NCBI GenBank assembly: GCA_002718655.1
Contig: PBFM01000017.1
Location: 6,296 to 58,966, forward strand
Length of the DNA stretch: 52,671 nucleotides
Direction: 5' to 3'
Origin: Fidelibacterota bacterium
Lineage (GTDB): Bacteria; Fidelibacterota; Marinisomatia; Marinisomatales; UBA1611
This document shows, in pieces, positions 52,483 to 52,671 of this stretch; positions within the stretch are counted from its first letter, which is position 1, and the number at the start of each line of letters is the position of its first letter. The notes below the pieces were generated by a model that did no database searches, was not told where the DNA came from, and was given only the letters and a program-made list of their open reading frames with translations. Position numbers and translations under genes: made by a program.

Positions 52483-52671
52483 AGTTTTTTTTTAACAATG
52501 CAATATAATGTGTATTTAAAAAATTTAACTTTGATAGCTTTGGATAGAAGTAGTTTACATTTTTACCGATTTTTCTTACCAGTGGTGGAAATAAAGTAAT
52601 TAACTGCATATTAATTATAGTAGATGGAAATAGTTTATTAATCTCTTTTTTTGTTACCGCTTTCACATATC
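52475..52671 (-). CDS. C-terminal end of a probable class I methyltransferase (cut by window edge)
   Basis: The frame runs open through the right edge (codon before the GTG reads Tyr). The visible ~65 residues include T-K-K-E-I-N-K-L-F-P, then I-T-L-F-P-P-L-V-R-K-I and a final N-T-H-Y-I-A-L-L. This F-P...L-x-P-P-L-x-R...T-H-Y ending occurs in SAM-dependent methyltransferases of polysaccharide clusters. The catalytic part is outside the window. It overlaps the CapK-like gene by 8 bases, in line with one operon. Confidence 0.5.
   Translation of the reverse strand, partial: YVKAVTKKEINKLFPSTIINMQLITLFPPLVRKIGKNVNYFYPKLSKLNFLNTHYIALLKKNYE

Overview
This AT-rich, very gene-dense window (about 52 genes, no intergenic gap above about 185 bases, no rRNA, tRNA, IS or CRISPR seen) looks like chromosomal core DNA from a diderm bacterium of the Fibrobacterota-Chlorobiota-Bacteroidota (FCB) superphylum. 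The evidence is a BatA-E aerotolerance-type cluster, PorV/PorQ- and PorZ-like proteins of the type IX secretion world, a TonB receptor with a carboxypeptidase-D-like N-terminal domain, Lnt, and a Wzi-like outer-membrane protein. An uncultivated marine lineage such as Marinimicrobia (SAR406) would fit the streamlining, but that placement is inference; no marker tree could be run.

Left part (1-37014): forty consecutive genes on the minus strand. Read in the direction of transcription they are: TPP-riboswitch-controlled TonB receptor; ffh-rpsP-KH-rimM-trmD-rplS (SRP, ribosome and tRNA modification); selA-selB (selenocysteine insertion); mutS and a PorV/PorQ-like barrel; then, behind a good sigma70-like promoter (23865-23893), an almost gapless run yicC-gmk-rpoZ-udg-dnaB-rel-hup-ruvX-lnt-DUF5683-ecfT-truA-degQ-psd-pssA-DUF4321, followed by tatA. 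This run links nucleotide supply, replication, stringent response, lipoprotein acylation and phosphatidylethanolamine synthesis. Next come batA-batB-batC-batD-batE plus a SPOR protein, then yebC-ruvC-ruvA-aminotransferase-gcvT, and a 5' fragment of ftsK running off the left edge.

Middle (37197-44881): an OPT-family transporter and adenosine deaminase on the plus strand (peptide or metal-chelate uptake and purine salvage), convergent with a PorZ-like two-propeller protein. Then come two small secreted proteins of unknown function facing each other, and a succinate-semialdehyde-type aldehyde dehydrogenase.

Right part (44956-52671, minus strand): a surface-polysaccharide locus. It encodes, in transcription order, the C-terminal part of a probable methyltransferase, a CapK/PaaK-like adenylate-forming enzyme, a membrane-anchored family 2 glycosyltransferase, a Wzi-like barrel, a DegT/DnrJ/EryC1 sugar aminotransferase, and an 862-residue fusion of a monotopic phosphoglycosyl transferase with a FlaA1/CapD/PglF-type nucleotide-sugar 4,6-dehydratase. 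Together the fusion and the aminotransferase could make an amino-sugar nucleotide and load it onto the lipid carrier. The fusion is the most unusual architecture in the window; the TPP-riboswitch TonB receptor, the MoxR-less Bat operon and the orphan EcfT are other points worth checking.
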